A stretch of DNA of 64,000 nt, taken from contig JBCFYV010009882.1 in the NCBI GenBank assembly GCA_039000515.1, forward strand, positions 50,975,801 to 51,039,800. The letters are read 5' to 3'. Positions 23,210 to 34,548 of this stretch are shown here, one piece after another. The notes beneath the pieces are model-generated. The model worked only from the letters and a program-made list of their open reading frames with translations. It was not told the DNA's origin and did no database searches. The stretch's first letter is position 1, and every line of letters starts with the position of its first letter. Source of the stretch: Timema cristinae (lineage: Eukaryota; Arthropoda; Insecta; Phasmatodea; Timematidae). Made by a program: the position numbers and the translations under genes.

Positions 23210-23900
23210 TTAAAATTTAGTCTGCTTTCAAAATGAATGGATGAAGAACAACTTCAATCTTCCATATTAAATTAGAAATGGCTGGATCATTTGACATGCC
23301 ATGGTCTATTTTACTATACAAGTAGGTGATACAGTTTTCGAGTACATATTGTATAAATATGACAAGGTCCATTACAGAAATCCTTTTTGATGCTTCATCT
23401 GTGATAATCTCTTCAGGCAAGTATTAATTTACTGTGTAGTTAACACATTAAATCTTTCTTATTTGTCTTCCATTGGGGAATAGTTATTTTACTTTTTTTA
23501 AAACACTAGTCTCTCCAACATCAATCATCATATGATATTGTAGACCATGCTTTTCAAAGCTTCTTTGTAAAGCTTCCAGAATAATGTCAGCTTCCATCTC
23601 TGCTGATAGCAAATTCCAATTTTTTAAACAGTTATTGGGAAGTCTGACAGTCCTTGCATATTTGATAATCAAATATAGCATAATATTGACTTCTAACACA
23701 TAGATTTTTTTTTGTTAAGTTACCAACTACACATCTCACTACAGAATTAGCTGTGTAACGATGAGTATGACTGGTGTGTCCAATGGCAATCAATGTTATA
23801 ATGAATGCCTGTTTTGGAGACATCAACATTTGTCTTGGTCAATTCCAATTCTTCTTTACCAGCAAATCATCTATGAGAACAGAATTCCACACCTAAAGAA
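23210..23900 (-). pseudogene. Mutator-like transposase relic
   Basis: On the minus strand one frame reads MSPKQAFIITLIAIGHTSHT. After a frame change it reads CLKNWNLLSAEMEADIILEA and LQRSFEKHGLQYHMMIDVGE. These resemble the Mutator-like transposase domain found in arthropod transposons (CxKNWxGxSxxMEADIIxEGFxxSxExHGxxYxxxIGDGDSSVxxKI). The GDGDSS-type motif has become DVGETSV, so a catalytic Asp is lost. Frameshifts and stops separate the pieces. No terminal repeats were identified. Confidence 0.6.
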
Positions 23901-25976
23901 AGAAATATGACAAATTATTTATTTATAAATAAATTTTAATATATAGGAAAATTCCCTTATAAAAGTTATTTAGTAATATAAGTGCTTGTATATATGAAAA
24001 AATGTAGTAATGCAATATTTAAGTTACATGACCCAGATTGCCACTATTTTATTATCACAAAACTATTTGCGTTGTCAAAGTTTTTCATTAGGAATTCTCA
24101 TTTATCCAGACACTTTGTGGATTTTATAGATTGAATTATAAGAGATAACATTTTGTTTTCCCCAAACTTATTGATAGTGTTATGTCATAATTTGTCATTG
24201 TAGGCATGTTCAATTGTGCAGGATAAGCACATGTTAAGGATTGTTTGAAAAAGAAAAGTTGATGCATCCATGATATCACTATTCCATAAAAATGTTTGTT
24301 CCAGTAACTATATAGCAACTGATACTATTGCTCATGTTAACTAGGCCAAGGTTGTCAACCATTTTGACAAAGGGGAGTAATATTTATTGTTCTAAGCCTA
24401 CATTGTTTTTATGTTTGTAATATTTTTGGGCGATTTCTTGAGCTGCATCCAGACTATCGTGCCCCAAATCAAGCTGAGTCTCAAATCGAGCTCTGTCTCT
24501 ATATGTGAACCATTTTTCCAGCAAAGCAAACCTCAAACTGAGCCTTGGCTCTACACCTGAGCCATTTCCCACGAGCTAAACCATGAACATTTCTACAAGC
24601 TACAAGCTATATTATTCTTCAGAAATATATGTACATTGGTGTATGTCACAAGCAATGAACGGTAAAAATTAAAATCGGCTGTTGCAGCATATATTTATTA
24701 ATATTTTGCAATGAAGAATAAAAATACAGGGCAGATGATGGTGGCAAACTCAATGTCAATAAGGTGAGCAGAATACAGAGAACCTTTGTGACCTTAAATT
24801 TGAATTAATTAGTGGTCAACACAAAAACTTTGCTTGAATGTCACAATTACCATAAGCTCGAGCCCTCTGGCATATCATTGACCATGTTTTAAAATTAAAC
24901 TAACAAAATTTATTTTGGATGTGCATGATTTGAGATCTGGCTCACAGCGTTGTCCAATGAACTATTAGCAGAGCCTTGTAACATTCTTTGATGTTTTGTC
25001 GAAATAACAACATTTAATGGTTCACAGCGAGAATTCCGTCAAATACATGATGGGGTTAAGTTTAACCTATGTTCATGCTCGTAGCATAGTTCGACTCGAG
25101 GTTCATTTAAATAGTCTGAACGCAGATTTACTGGAACTTTTATATGATTGAAGAAAAAATACCATAGAATTTTTTTTCATGCAGAATTTCTTTGAGTTTT
25201 TGTATTTTGTGTACCTGGAAAGGGACACATTTTTTAAAGAGTGACACTTTTTTTTGCCCTGTGAAGGAATGAAAGTTGTGAGCATTGTTAGTTTTCTTTG
25301 GGATTTCACATGTCAGAAAGCTGATAAATATGTCTAATATATTGCATTGCTTTATTTAACATTGTAAGAGTAAAGTGTAAGAGTAAAAGTGTTCATTTTA
25401 TTGTTTATATTTGTATTAGTTTATTTATATTTCTGTTGATTTTTTATGACTTCAAAAGCTTAGCACAATTGGGGCTTTTGATTTTGAAAATGAGGCCATG
25501 CTTTAAAAATTTAACTTATTATTCCATGACTGAAATAATGTACAATTAAATTAAAATACATTTCAGAATATCATCAAAATTTATTATTATACACACCGAC
25601 ATAGAAAACTGTTTCCTGTATGCATTGCTTGCTTTAATTATGAATAATTTGAGATCCCATGACAGTACCACATTAAAATACTTACAAACATAAAATAGAA
25701 TGTTTTTTTTTTCAAATTTTTAAATTTAGAGGTTTTTTTAAATATCAAGAAACAAAGTTTATTTTTGTCATTATGAAATTTACCAAATTCAAAAATTTAG
25801 ATTTTTTATTATTTAAAATGTGAATTAAAAGGTTTAAAATGTTGAAATTTGATCTTTGTATCTTAACTAGGACACCAAATAATAATATTTCAATACTTGT
25901 GATCAATCGAAAATTAAGCTTTTTTCCTCAATTTTAAAGCTATAGAAATCTAGACAGCCTAGAAAACTACAATGTG

Positions 25977-26277
25977 TTGGTAACCTGGCGGTCTAGGGGT
26001 AAGGTGTTAGACTTCTGTGCTGGGGATCTGGGGTTCAATCCTTAGTCCTGACACAGATTTATCTGATTGCCAAACCCTCCTATCACCTCTGACAGGACGT
26101 GTATTAATCACAACTTGTGAATGTGTAGAATGCCAGGCCTCTACCGTGGTTTGGATCCCGCATTAAACTGTAGGCCCTCCATTTCATATCACAATCACCC
26201 TGCCATTACACATAAGTGTAAGTGCGTACAACCCGGACGGGTAGTAATACTCAGTAGTAGTAGTAGTAGTAATAATA
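25977..26277 (+). mobile_element. tRNA-derived SINE, family A
   Basis: The head TTGGTAACCTGGCGGTCTAG carries the A box and GGGGTTCAATCC the B box. The body runs through ATTTATCTGATTGCCAAACC, and the tail GGACGGGTAGTAATACTCAG is followed by (TAG)n and (TAA)n. It is diverged compared with the copies at 36670 and 59633. No clean target duplication was found. Confidence 0.85.
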
Positions 26278-27806
26278 AAATTTGTCAGATGTTCATAAGT
26301 CGTCATGATCAATAATCATTCCAGGTTCCAACAAAATAGAAAAATGCAAGGTTGAGAATTGTAGTTTCATTGGTTTCACATGAAATGACACTTTCACTAT
26401 ATCAATAATAAGAATTTCCAATACAGAATTTAGTACAGATACCTGATATGAAAAAAATAGATTTAATTGGGGTTTATTAAGATTATTGCTAAAAGCTTTA
26501 GGTGGAGATGGCAAAGGAATGCAGTAGATCCTGAATTTAAAAAAAAGAGAAAAAATAGCAAAGGTTTATAAAAATGTTATCCTAGGCTGACAAATTAGAG
26601 AGTCATTAATTAAAAAACATTTGAAAATCCCCTGAAACTCATTACATATAATTTGTGAAATTAATTCAATTTCATGATAACAATCAACTTGCTAAGCCAT
26701 AAGAATGTGAACTATATACACTCTGTTTACTATGAAAGGTAGCATTGATTGGTAACAATTTTACATTGACTGATTACTACACCAAAGTGGATCCAAGCAC
26801 ATTAAGCTTGCTACCTATCAGGGTAAACTGAGGTTACAACTAGGCAGAATGCTGGAATCATAGGTTACGGAGCATAATATGTCACTCCAACAAACACTAC
26901 TTCAATAAAATACAAATGGATTTATTTCCCAAAAATCCTGGCAAAAATATAGTCACCATGAAGTTATACCACAGCAAATGGACATGATGGTTGACTAATG
27001 TTAATTTTTAGTAAGGAGACTTATAATTTCATTTTAATAAAAAATCAATTGCTGCACAATATAGAATGTTGCTTTGCAAAATAGTATACTATACATCCAG
27101 TAGTAAAGTGTAATTACTTAGGGGTTAGTCATATAAAGGTGTTATGACAAAAATTATGTGAGGTATATTATACATGTAATAAAATGAGAATATAAATAAT
27201 GTGCAATATATTATAATATAAATATCATAGTGTAAGCAAATTAAAATATAACATTCATATTGATTATGCTTTAATTTTCTTACATTACATTTGTATAGTA
27301 ATATCCTGTACAGTATTTATATTATCATTTCCTAGCATTTATAATATAGGTGTATATAATATTTGTTGCAACACCTTTTTATCGCTTTTGTCCCTTGATG
27401 TAAAGTATATTATTTTTAAAAGCAACAGACTAATTATACTGTGTCACAATTGATATGTTCTTATACTGATAATAAAACAAAGTCTGTTGGGATATTTAGA
27501 AAGACCCTTCTTTTCCAAAATAAGATCAGGTAGAAAACAGCTCTACATGTTTTTTTTGTTAGTCAGGACAATACCTATTTTCACTTTAGGCTAACATTAA
27601 CTTTTAGTGCAGGCATCTATCAGAAATTTGGGTGGAACAAATGAGTGTATGTCATTTTTAAAATCAGCATGCTCACTTTAATATGAGATGGAATAAAAGA
27701 GCTGAAGAGTGGGAAACTTCAAAAATTAAAAAAATAACACTAAAACATGTAGGTCCTTTTTAATTATAATTTGTTTAAAATAATTGTGTATTTGTTATGA
27801 ATTATC

Positions 27807-27890
27807 AACTAAACCAACCTAACACATTTGGTAGCATTTTTAAAGTTTAATTGCCTCATACATGTAAGGTTAGGTTAGGTTGGTTTAGTT
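27807..27890. repeat. 17-bp perfect inverted repeat with a TTAGG-like core
   Basis: AACTAAACCAACCTAAC (27807-27823) is the exact reverse complement of GTTAGGTTGGTTTAGTT (27874-27890), with a 50-nt loop. Just outside the right arm TTAGGTTAGG repeats, which resembles the arthropod telomeric unit TTAGG. It could be a small palindromic element or an interstitial telomere-like scrap. Confidence 0.75.
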
Positions 27891-28639
27891 TAGAGCTCAG
27901 CACCCCAGGAAATGTTGAAGAATATGAATTGGTGAAGTAGGTGAAGGGAGTTAATATTTTCTAAACAAGGATCTGAATAGTTTTAAAAGTGATATGTCAA
28001 GTGTTTTGTTTTATTTAATATGATTAGTAAACTGTTTGAAAGTGGGATTTTTCTTCAAACGAAAATTTTTGTGCTTTAGACCCTTACGGTTGTCACTATT
28101 TTCTTAATACACAGCTCCTTGTGCTATCCAGAAGAAAACCAGTTTTTTTTTCTCACACTCTCTAAAGGGAAGTATGGAGCAGCACATCTCAAAATGGAGG
28201 TGTGCTCCACAGGTAGTGTTTTGGGTGGGGGTGGGGGTTAGGTGAGGTGCAGAATGTGTATATATTTGAGGAAATTATTCAATTAAACCGATTTGAAGTT
28301 CTGGTCAGTTAAAATAAATTAATTTTTAAAATTGAAGCAATAAAAATATTTACTGGTATGCTGTTTGTATCTTTATATCCATTTGAAAGTGGTTTCTTAG
28401 CAATGATGACAATAAAAATTACAGAAGTCAACTAGCAGTTAAAAATTACATCCCCCCACGTTTCACAAAAATAGAACCTGATCTCAGCCACCTTTGAGAG
28501 AGAAAACCAACACATAGTTCTAAGAGAGGTAAATATTATAATATATTATTTAACTATTCTAAGCTATTTAGTTTCATAGTTTTCATTAGACATCAAATGT
28601 AAAACCATGATTTTATAAAACTATTATTATCTCCACTAC

Positions 28640-29270
28640 AATAATTACCAGTTCCTCTGTCCAGCCCAACAAATATTGATGCCAAGAAAACCTAGGAAGC
28701 CGAAATTTTGCAGGCAGGTAGCCCATAAGGGTCTGGAATACTTGGTGACTGAAAATTCCAATGAGAACCCCAAAATGGGGAGGGAGAGGGGGTTTCCAAA
28801 AACCAAATTAAAAAAAAATCTCGGCCCAGAAGATCTAAAATACTGAAATTTCGCAAGCAGGTAGTCCCTAACCAAAAAGGATGCAAGAATAATTAGCAAA
28901 TGAAAATACCCATGGGTACCTCAATAATGTAGGGGGAAGGAGCGGGGTAACTAAAAATCAGAGTAAAAAATGCTTGAAGCCCAAAAGACCAAGGAATTTT
29001 TAATTTTGCAGACAGGTATGCAATAACACAAAAGAGTGCACAGGACTACTTGGTGACCAAAATTACCACTGGGGTTGCCATAAAACAGAGTCAAAATTAT
29101 CTCGACTCCCATTCAATCTAGGAAGAGTAAATTTTGCAGGTAGATAGCCCCTAGCCCAAAAGGGTATAGAAATACTTCGGAAAATAACTGGGCGAGGGGT
29201 GAGGGTTTAGAAAAAAATAATTGAAAAAATCAAGAGACCCAAAAGGACTATAAAAATTGCATGATTTCCT
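28640..29270 (+). repeat. Diverged tandem array, four units of about 145 bp
   Basis: The landmark AAATTTTGCAGGCAGGTAG recurs in diverged form near 28704, 28848, 29003 and 29132. Each time it is followed by a (CC)CTAACCCAAAAGGG-like stretch and then usually ATACTTGGTGAC. Units are well diverged. There is no coding content. The same landmark in inverted orientation appears in the array at 55690-57910. Confidence 0.8.
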
Positions 29271-29299
29271 TTTTGTTTTTATTTTATCATAGTTTAAGC

Positions 29300-29857
29300 T
29301 GTGTGATCTTATTAACCAGAGATACATTTAATTCAATGTAGTAATAAATTTTCAGAGGACCAGTTTTAGTTACACTGAGACTGAATTTGGATGTGCACAA
29401 TAAAATATTCTGTTCCAAGTCCTACCTTTCAAAGTTGTTGAGTTGTGGAAGAAGCAGATCTGGTAGAGATGATCTTTAAGTGGGCTTTTCTAGCCATACT
29501 AATTATATGACAAAAGGATCTTTCCTATAAAACTGATGTGTTTGAGTAACATTGTCAGAAATAAATATCATATAAACATAATTAAGTTTGAGCTATTTAC
29601 ATCACCCTATTCACTCGGTTTCCCAATGATGTAAAAGAGCTTGATTTGTCCTGTGAAACACAAAAGTGTATAATACCACGAGAGAGGAACTATTTTCCAA
29701 CACTATGGAGCGAGAGTGAAACAACTTTCAAGTGAGGGAGCAGTTAATTCCATAACGATAAGAGTAAAAGGAAAATATGGGGTGAAATAACCAGTTAACA
29801 GTACCAATCAAGAAGCAATGTTTCCATGTGAGACCAGTATTAAGGGAATATTCAACA
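29300..29857 (-). repeat. BEL/Pao 3' LTR
   Basis: 558 bp. It aligns throughout with 33328-34077 (shared blocks include CCAGTTTTAGTTACACT, GTAGAGATGATCTT and GCTTGATTTGTCCTG). It is shorter than the partner because of internal deletions, and the divergence implies an old insertion. Confidence 0.87.
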
Positions 29858-29899
29858 TACTAGCCCCCTTGAACCGGTAGTTGGTTCAATTAAAAGTAG

Positions 29900-32750
29900 A
29901 GATGAAGAGGGAGAGTTAACAATATAAAGAGAGACGAGAAAGAAAAACATTGAGGAGTAAGAGGAAGACCTTAATTTAAGAAGGTTTTCATCAACCAGAG
30001 ATGTGCATTTTGGTGTTGGCCAGTGCTGGTATGATGAAAATAGCCAGAGAGGTCCATACAACCTAAGGGGGTGTTTGCAGAGTTGCGGTAGTGGGATACC
30101 ATGAGAAGCGCATCAATGGGATTGTCAACCTAAGAAATATGAGACCACATGTAAGGTGAGATTCAATCTTGAATTTTATCAATGTGATTCGCAACCTACA
30201 CCTTCAAGCCATATGGAAGGGGTTTGGATCCATGAGAGGACGATTGATAAGTCAATGTTGCAATGGGAAGAGACAAGATGGATGAAATATATCAGAAGTT
30301 TGGCAAGAATATGAGCACCACACAATTCTAGGCAGGGTATTGAGACACGCTTGAGAGATGCAGTCCATGATTTCACCAAAATGGTACTGACCTTGATTTC
30401 TTGGTCTTGAGAAGTACATCTGAGATACACAACAGTGACGTATCTTTGTTCTGAAGCATCGGAGAAGTCATGAATTTGTATGTTGGTGACTTGAGAAAGA
30501 GAGAGTGAGTGTAGAACATTAATTTGTTGTAATAAGGGTGATTGATTAAGAAATGTTTTCAAACGAGTTTACAACTTTTTTCGCAAGAGGCGTGTCCCAT
30601 TGAAGTCCATAAATATTGAAGAATAGATTTTGCCCAAAAGACTACCACACGAATTGTGGATTTGTGCAAAAGCTGAGAAAATGTTGTATTTACTGCATAC
30701 AGTTTCATCAATGTTAATATTATATGAAAATGTATCAGAGGTAAGAAAAGTAGGGGAAGGAAACACGATGACCTGATGGTGTGGGAAAACGAGAAGATAA
30801 GAAATCAGGAACAATTGGATGTATGGAATGAGGTGGGTACAATATGGAATGAAGTTTAATGTAAAGAAGAGCAAATTGGTGATTAAAACATGGAAGGAAA
30901 ATAGGTACATTAGTAACATTAAGAAGAAAGCAACCTAAGAACGTGGAAAGCTTTGAGTAATTTGGAGGTGTGGTAAAGGAAAGAAGGGAGGGGAGAGAGG
31001 GAGGTGAGCGAAAGTGGGGAGAGAGAGAGGCTAGCGAAGACTTTTTACAAAAGCGTCAGAACTATGGTGTTGAGTAGAGATGTGCTGCAGAAGTGTAAAG
31101 GAGTGATGTACAGGGCATACTATGTCGCAATATTGCTGTATGCATCAGAAACCTGGGTGATGAAGTAAATGGATAAGAACAGGATACAGGCATACGAGAT
31201 TAAATTTCTGAGGAGTAGGCTGGGAGTGACAAGGATGGACAAGGTGACGAATGAAAGAGTGAGAGAGAAAATGAAGGAGGAACCCCTGAAGGATGGGATA
31301 GAGAAGGTGAGATTGAGGTGGTATGGACATGTGAAGAGGATGGAAGATGGGAGGATTTCAAAGAGATTGCTCTAAATGGAGGTAGAGGCCAGGAGGCAAA
31401 GAGGAAGACCGAGGTACCGGTGGATAAAGGGAGTGCAGAGGAGTGTGGAAAGGAGAGCAGTGGATTGGGCTGATTTGGAGGAAGAAAGGTGGTGGTAGGA
31501 TAGGAGAAGGCGAGATTTATGTTCAATACAGGCCCTGCACGTTGCAGGAAACTGTGCATGTTGATGATCAGAGGTTGGTATCCATTGAAGACAAAGAATT
31601 CTAAAATAAGGCTGTTCCTGGCCGTGAAAGTAAATAGGTTTTTCCCTGTGTTCTTCTGATACAGATCGTAAATAATAAGATGAGTTACTGGACCATTTTC
31701 TAAGTTCAAAGCCACCTTATGATAGTAGGGACGCGAGTTCAGTTTGCAAAACAGGCATGTCTTCGATTGTGTCAGATCCAGCGATGATATAATCCACAAA
31801 GGTTCGAAGTTGCAGTACAAAGGCTGCGTGAGGGTAAAGATGTCCCTTATCTTGAACTAATTGGTGTAGTGTTCTAAGAGCCAAAAATAATGATCTAAAC
31901 ATACCATACTTTACTGTTGTTAGTTTGTAGATCAAAAGTGTAGTGTGGTGGAATCGACCCACCAATAAATGAGTTGGTATTTTTGATCATACGAGTGAAA
32001 TATGAGTTGACAATATATCTGGCGAATGTCACATGAGAACACAAAAGAACGTTGGCGAAAGTGAAAAATTATGTCACAAATGTTATTTTGGAGCTTTGGT
32101 CCCGACAAGAGCATATCATTAAAAGAAACATTAATCAAGGTACAAGCACTAGAGTCAAACCCTACCCAAAATATTGTGGTGAAACTATTTTGTTTGAAAA
32201 CATCGTGATAAGAGAAGTAGAAGTGATGCATGTCTGGAGAGGGGTGAGTGTCATACAAAGTCATATGGCCAGAGTCAAGATAAACTTGCATGAACTCAGA
32301 GTACATATTTTTAGTTAAGGCTGAGTTTGCAATGTTATTTCGAGAGAGTTAAATCTGTGTTTTGCAGCAATGTCTGATGTTCTGAGAGGGGGTGAGCTTC
32401 TTTCAATGAAAGTCACATGACATATCATCCGTTGCTATCAAGTGAATGAATGGAGATAAAATAGTATTCACACAATCTTTCTTCTTTAATTGGTTCATTT
32501 TCATTGGGTGGTCCTTTGGTTTTCCAAAAACATTGTAAGGATTCATGAAGGGCATGATCCGAGGTTGAGAGGAGTGTTACCAAACCCCCATAATCATTTT
32601 GTTTATTGTTAAGTGAGAATGGCAAAGAGGGAGTGGTGCCCATCATGACACAACAAAAAATTGCTCCAAAGCCCAGAGGCAGGGCCGAGAGTGTGGCGAT
32701 CACCAATGAGAGTATTGGGGCAAATAGGTCAGCTACAATGAGAATCAATC
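29900..32750 (-). pseudogene. BEL/Pao pol remnant (protease-RT spacer, RT, RNase H/A17 region)
   Basis: Read downwards from 32750: ALPLGFGAIF and ESLQCFWKTKGPPNENEPI (spacer before RT), MYSEFMQVYLDSGHM and FSCDIRQIYCQLIFH (RT fingers and palm), then FVDYIIAGSDTIEDM, where YVDDxxxG is expected, so the second catalytic Asp is replaced by Tyr. After the LINE, SDTFSYNINIDETVC resumes, then IHDFSDASEQRYVTVVYLR and SIPCLELCGAHILAKLL, the Pao A17/RNase H hallmark, and finally SIVLSWIQTP. Frames are broken by stops. The integrase region is deleted. These enzymes would copy and integrate the element, but this copy cannot. Confidence 0.87.
30743..31566 (+). mobile_element. 5'-truncated LINE inserted in BEL/Pao, 9-bp target duplication
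   Basis: ATCAGAGGT occurs at 30734-30742 and again at 31567-31575, bounding an insertion on the strand opposite to BEL pol. The insert encodes the end of a non-LTR reverse transcriptase: DDLMVWENEKIRNQEQLDVW near the start, then KFNVKKSKLVIKT, RIQAYEIKFLRSRLGVTRMD, and LRWYGHVKRMEDGRISKRLL ending in GRPRYRW. Stops and frameshifts are present. Removing the insert and one duplication rejoins the BEL frame at the conserved LQWxPTSDTFSY region. No poly-A tail was seen. Confidence 0.92.
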
Positions 32751-33327
32751 AGACTTGGTATATCAAACGTGGGATCAGATTCTAGAAATTTATCAAGAAG
32801 AGCACTGAATTCTACAGTCTTTGATTTGGATTCTTTTTCAATAGACAATAACCTTTGAGTCTGCATGTCATTTAATTGTTGGAGTCCTTCAACAGAGTCA
32901 ATGTAGTTATTGAATATGGTTAACCTATTATTAATTAAGGGTTTAGACTTTCAATTTACTAAACTTCATTGTTGAGAGTATTGGTTTCACTGTGAAAAGA
33001 ATGAGATTTCGGATAATTATAGTGTAAATAAATTTAAAATAACAATAAAACTATAACAAAACAACAGTCTCTGAGCAAGTGTTTGTATGAGCAATTTAAA
33101 AATAAAGTTAATCAAATTTGCATAAATACAACTCTTAAGTGTTGAGAAATCAGTAATATTACACTTGAGAATAGCAAGAGATAAAAAAATGCACAAACAC
33201 ATATTATTTTCTGATGCGACAAAGAGTTTTTTTAAATACTTTTAACGCTGTTTTAGATGGCGAGAAAATATGAATGTTATTACCAAAATATGTGAACAAT
33301 TATATCAAGCCTGGAGGGCCAAAGTTA

Positions 33328-34077
33328 TGTGTGATATTTTTAACCAAAGAGACATTAAATTTAATGTAGTAAGAAATTTCCAGATGACCAGTTTTAGTTA
33401 CACTAAACTAGAGACTTAATTTGGATGTGTGCAATAAAATATCTTGTTCCAAGTTACCTTTCGAAGTTGTTGAGCAGTGGAAGAAGCATTTCTGGTAGAG
33501 ATGATCTTGATATGCACTTTTCTAACTACCGTATACTAGTTATATGACGAGAGGCTCCTACTATAGAAGTTATTGTATGTTTGAGCAATATTGTCAAAAA
33601 TAAATAGCTTATAAACATAAATAAATTTGAACTAATTAACATCATTGCACTATCACATAACACAATTTATCAACGATGTAAAAAAAAAAAAGCTTGATTT
33701 GTCCTGTTGCACACATGAGAGACAAGGATGTATAACACAAGAGGGGTAAGGTTCAAATACGAGATAGAAAAATGGTCACGGATATGTGATCCTTACTGTT
33801 AAGGACTCTATTCCAACAGTGTAGAGTGAGAGAGATAGTGTGGGTTGCAGAGCTTCGACTTACAAGGACAAATTCTCAAAAGAATAATGGTGTTAAAACA
33901 AATGAAACAACTTATGAGTAAGGGAGCAGTAGTTACTTCGATAAAGGGTGGCAATTTTTCAGAATTCTGCATTCATGTAAAGAATAAAGGAAAAATAGGG
34001 AGAAAATAACCAAGTAACGATACCTAAAAATAAGCATAGTTTCTATGTTAGGCCAGCAAATAAAGTAATATTTAACA
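33328..34077 (-). repeat. BEL/Pao 5' LTR
   Basis: 750 bp, the partner of 29300-29857. Extra blocks of about 190 bp in total account for the length difference. Just inside it on the minus strand is TTTGGCCCTCCAGGC, a possible primer-binding site (TGG start), but the matching tRNA cannot be assigned by eye. Confidence 0.85.
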
Positions 34078-34269
34078 TAAACCTTTTTTTAACAAGTACA
34101 CTTAGGGTATTGTAATATTCAAGTGAGTATTGAGTGCAAAATTTTTGAGAACCCCCTGCTATAAAGGAAGGAAATCTCATTTTTCATAAAAATGTATAGT
34201 GTGAAGTAATCCCATCGGTGTTTAAAAAAAATATATCAACTTGATGGGTATTTATTTTACATTCATTAC

Positions 34270-34548
34270 TGTTTCCAGCCTTTGGCCTTGGTCAGTTTTA
34301 TAATCAAGCCATATATTTTCCACTAGCGGTTTGGTAGGCCTGCCGTAGGTTCATTTGCCTCATAATCCTACTTAATACTAGGAGAGGCATAACATCAAGT
34401 CCATGGCCATTAATTCATCAGTGTGAAAGTGTAAACTCACATTTCACCAATGATTAATTTTTCGGCCATAACAGGAATCAAACCTGGGATATTAGCTCAG
34501 TAGACAGATGTGCTACTGAATGAGCTAAGGTGTCGGACCTGATGGGGA
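34270..34548 (-). mobile_element. tRNA-derived SINE, family C (minus strand)
   Basis: On the minus strand a tRNA-like head (ACCTTAGCTCATTCAGTAG, then GGTTTGATTCCTG as B box) is followed by CGAAAAATTAATCATTGGTG and AAATGTGAGTTTAC. The second block recurs in the SINE at 45028-45260. Ends are approximate. Confidence 0.65.

Larger units (their letters stand above)
29300..34077 (-). mobile_element. BEL/Pao LTR retrotransposon, defective, both LTRs present
   Basis: Two related terminal repeats (29300-29857 and 33328-34077) flank minus-strand BEL/Pao pol remnants. LTRs begin TGTTG and end CA on the minus strand. The flanking 5-bp sequences TAAGC (29295-29299) and TAAAC (34078-34082) match at 4 of 5 bases, the duplication length expected of BEL/Pao. 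A purine-rich GGGGG tract lies against the inner edge of the 3' LTR. Gag is essentially missing and integrase is absent. A LINE (30743-31566) is inserted in pol. Confidence 0.88.

Noticed and set aside
28172..28467. Possible hAT MITE (CAGCACATCTCAAAATGG ... AGAACCTG)
   Set aside because: The ends look hAT-like but the 8-bp flanks do not match and the repeats pair poorly.
31200..31820. 206-codon minus-strand open frame, the longest outside the pogo element
   Set aside because: It runs antisense through the plus-strand LINE (30743-31566) and across the LINE/BEL junction; its Ser/Pro-rich sequence is the shadow of the LINE's purine-rich coding strand.
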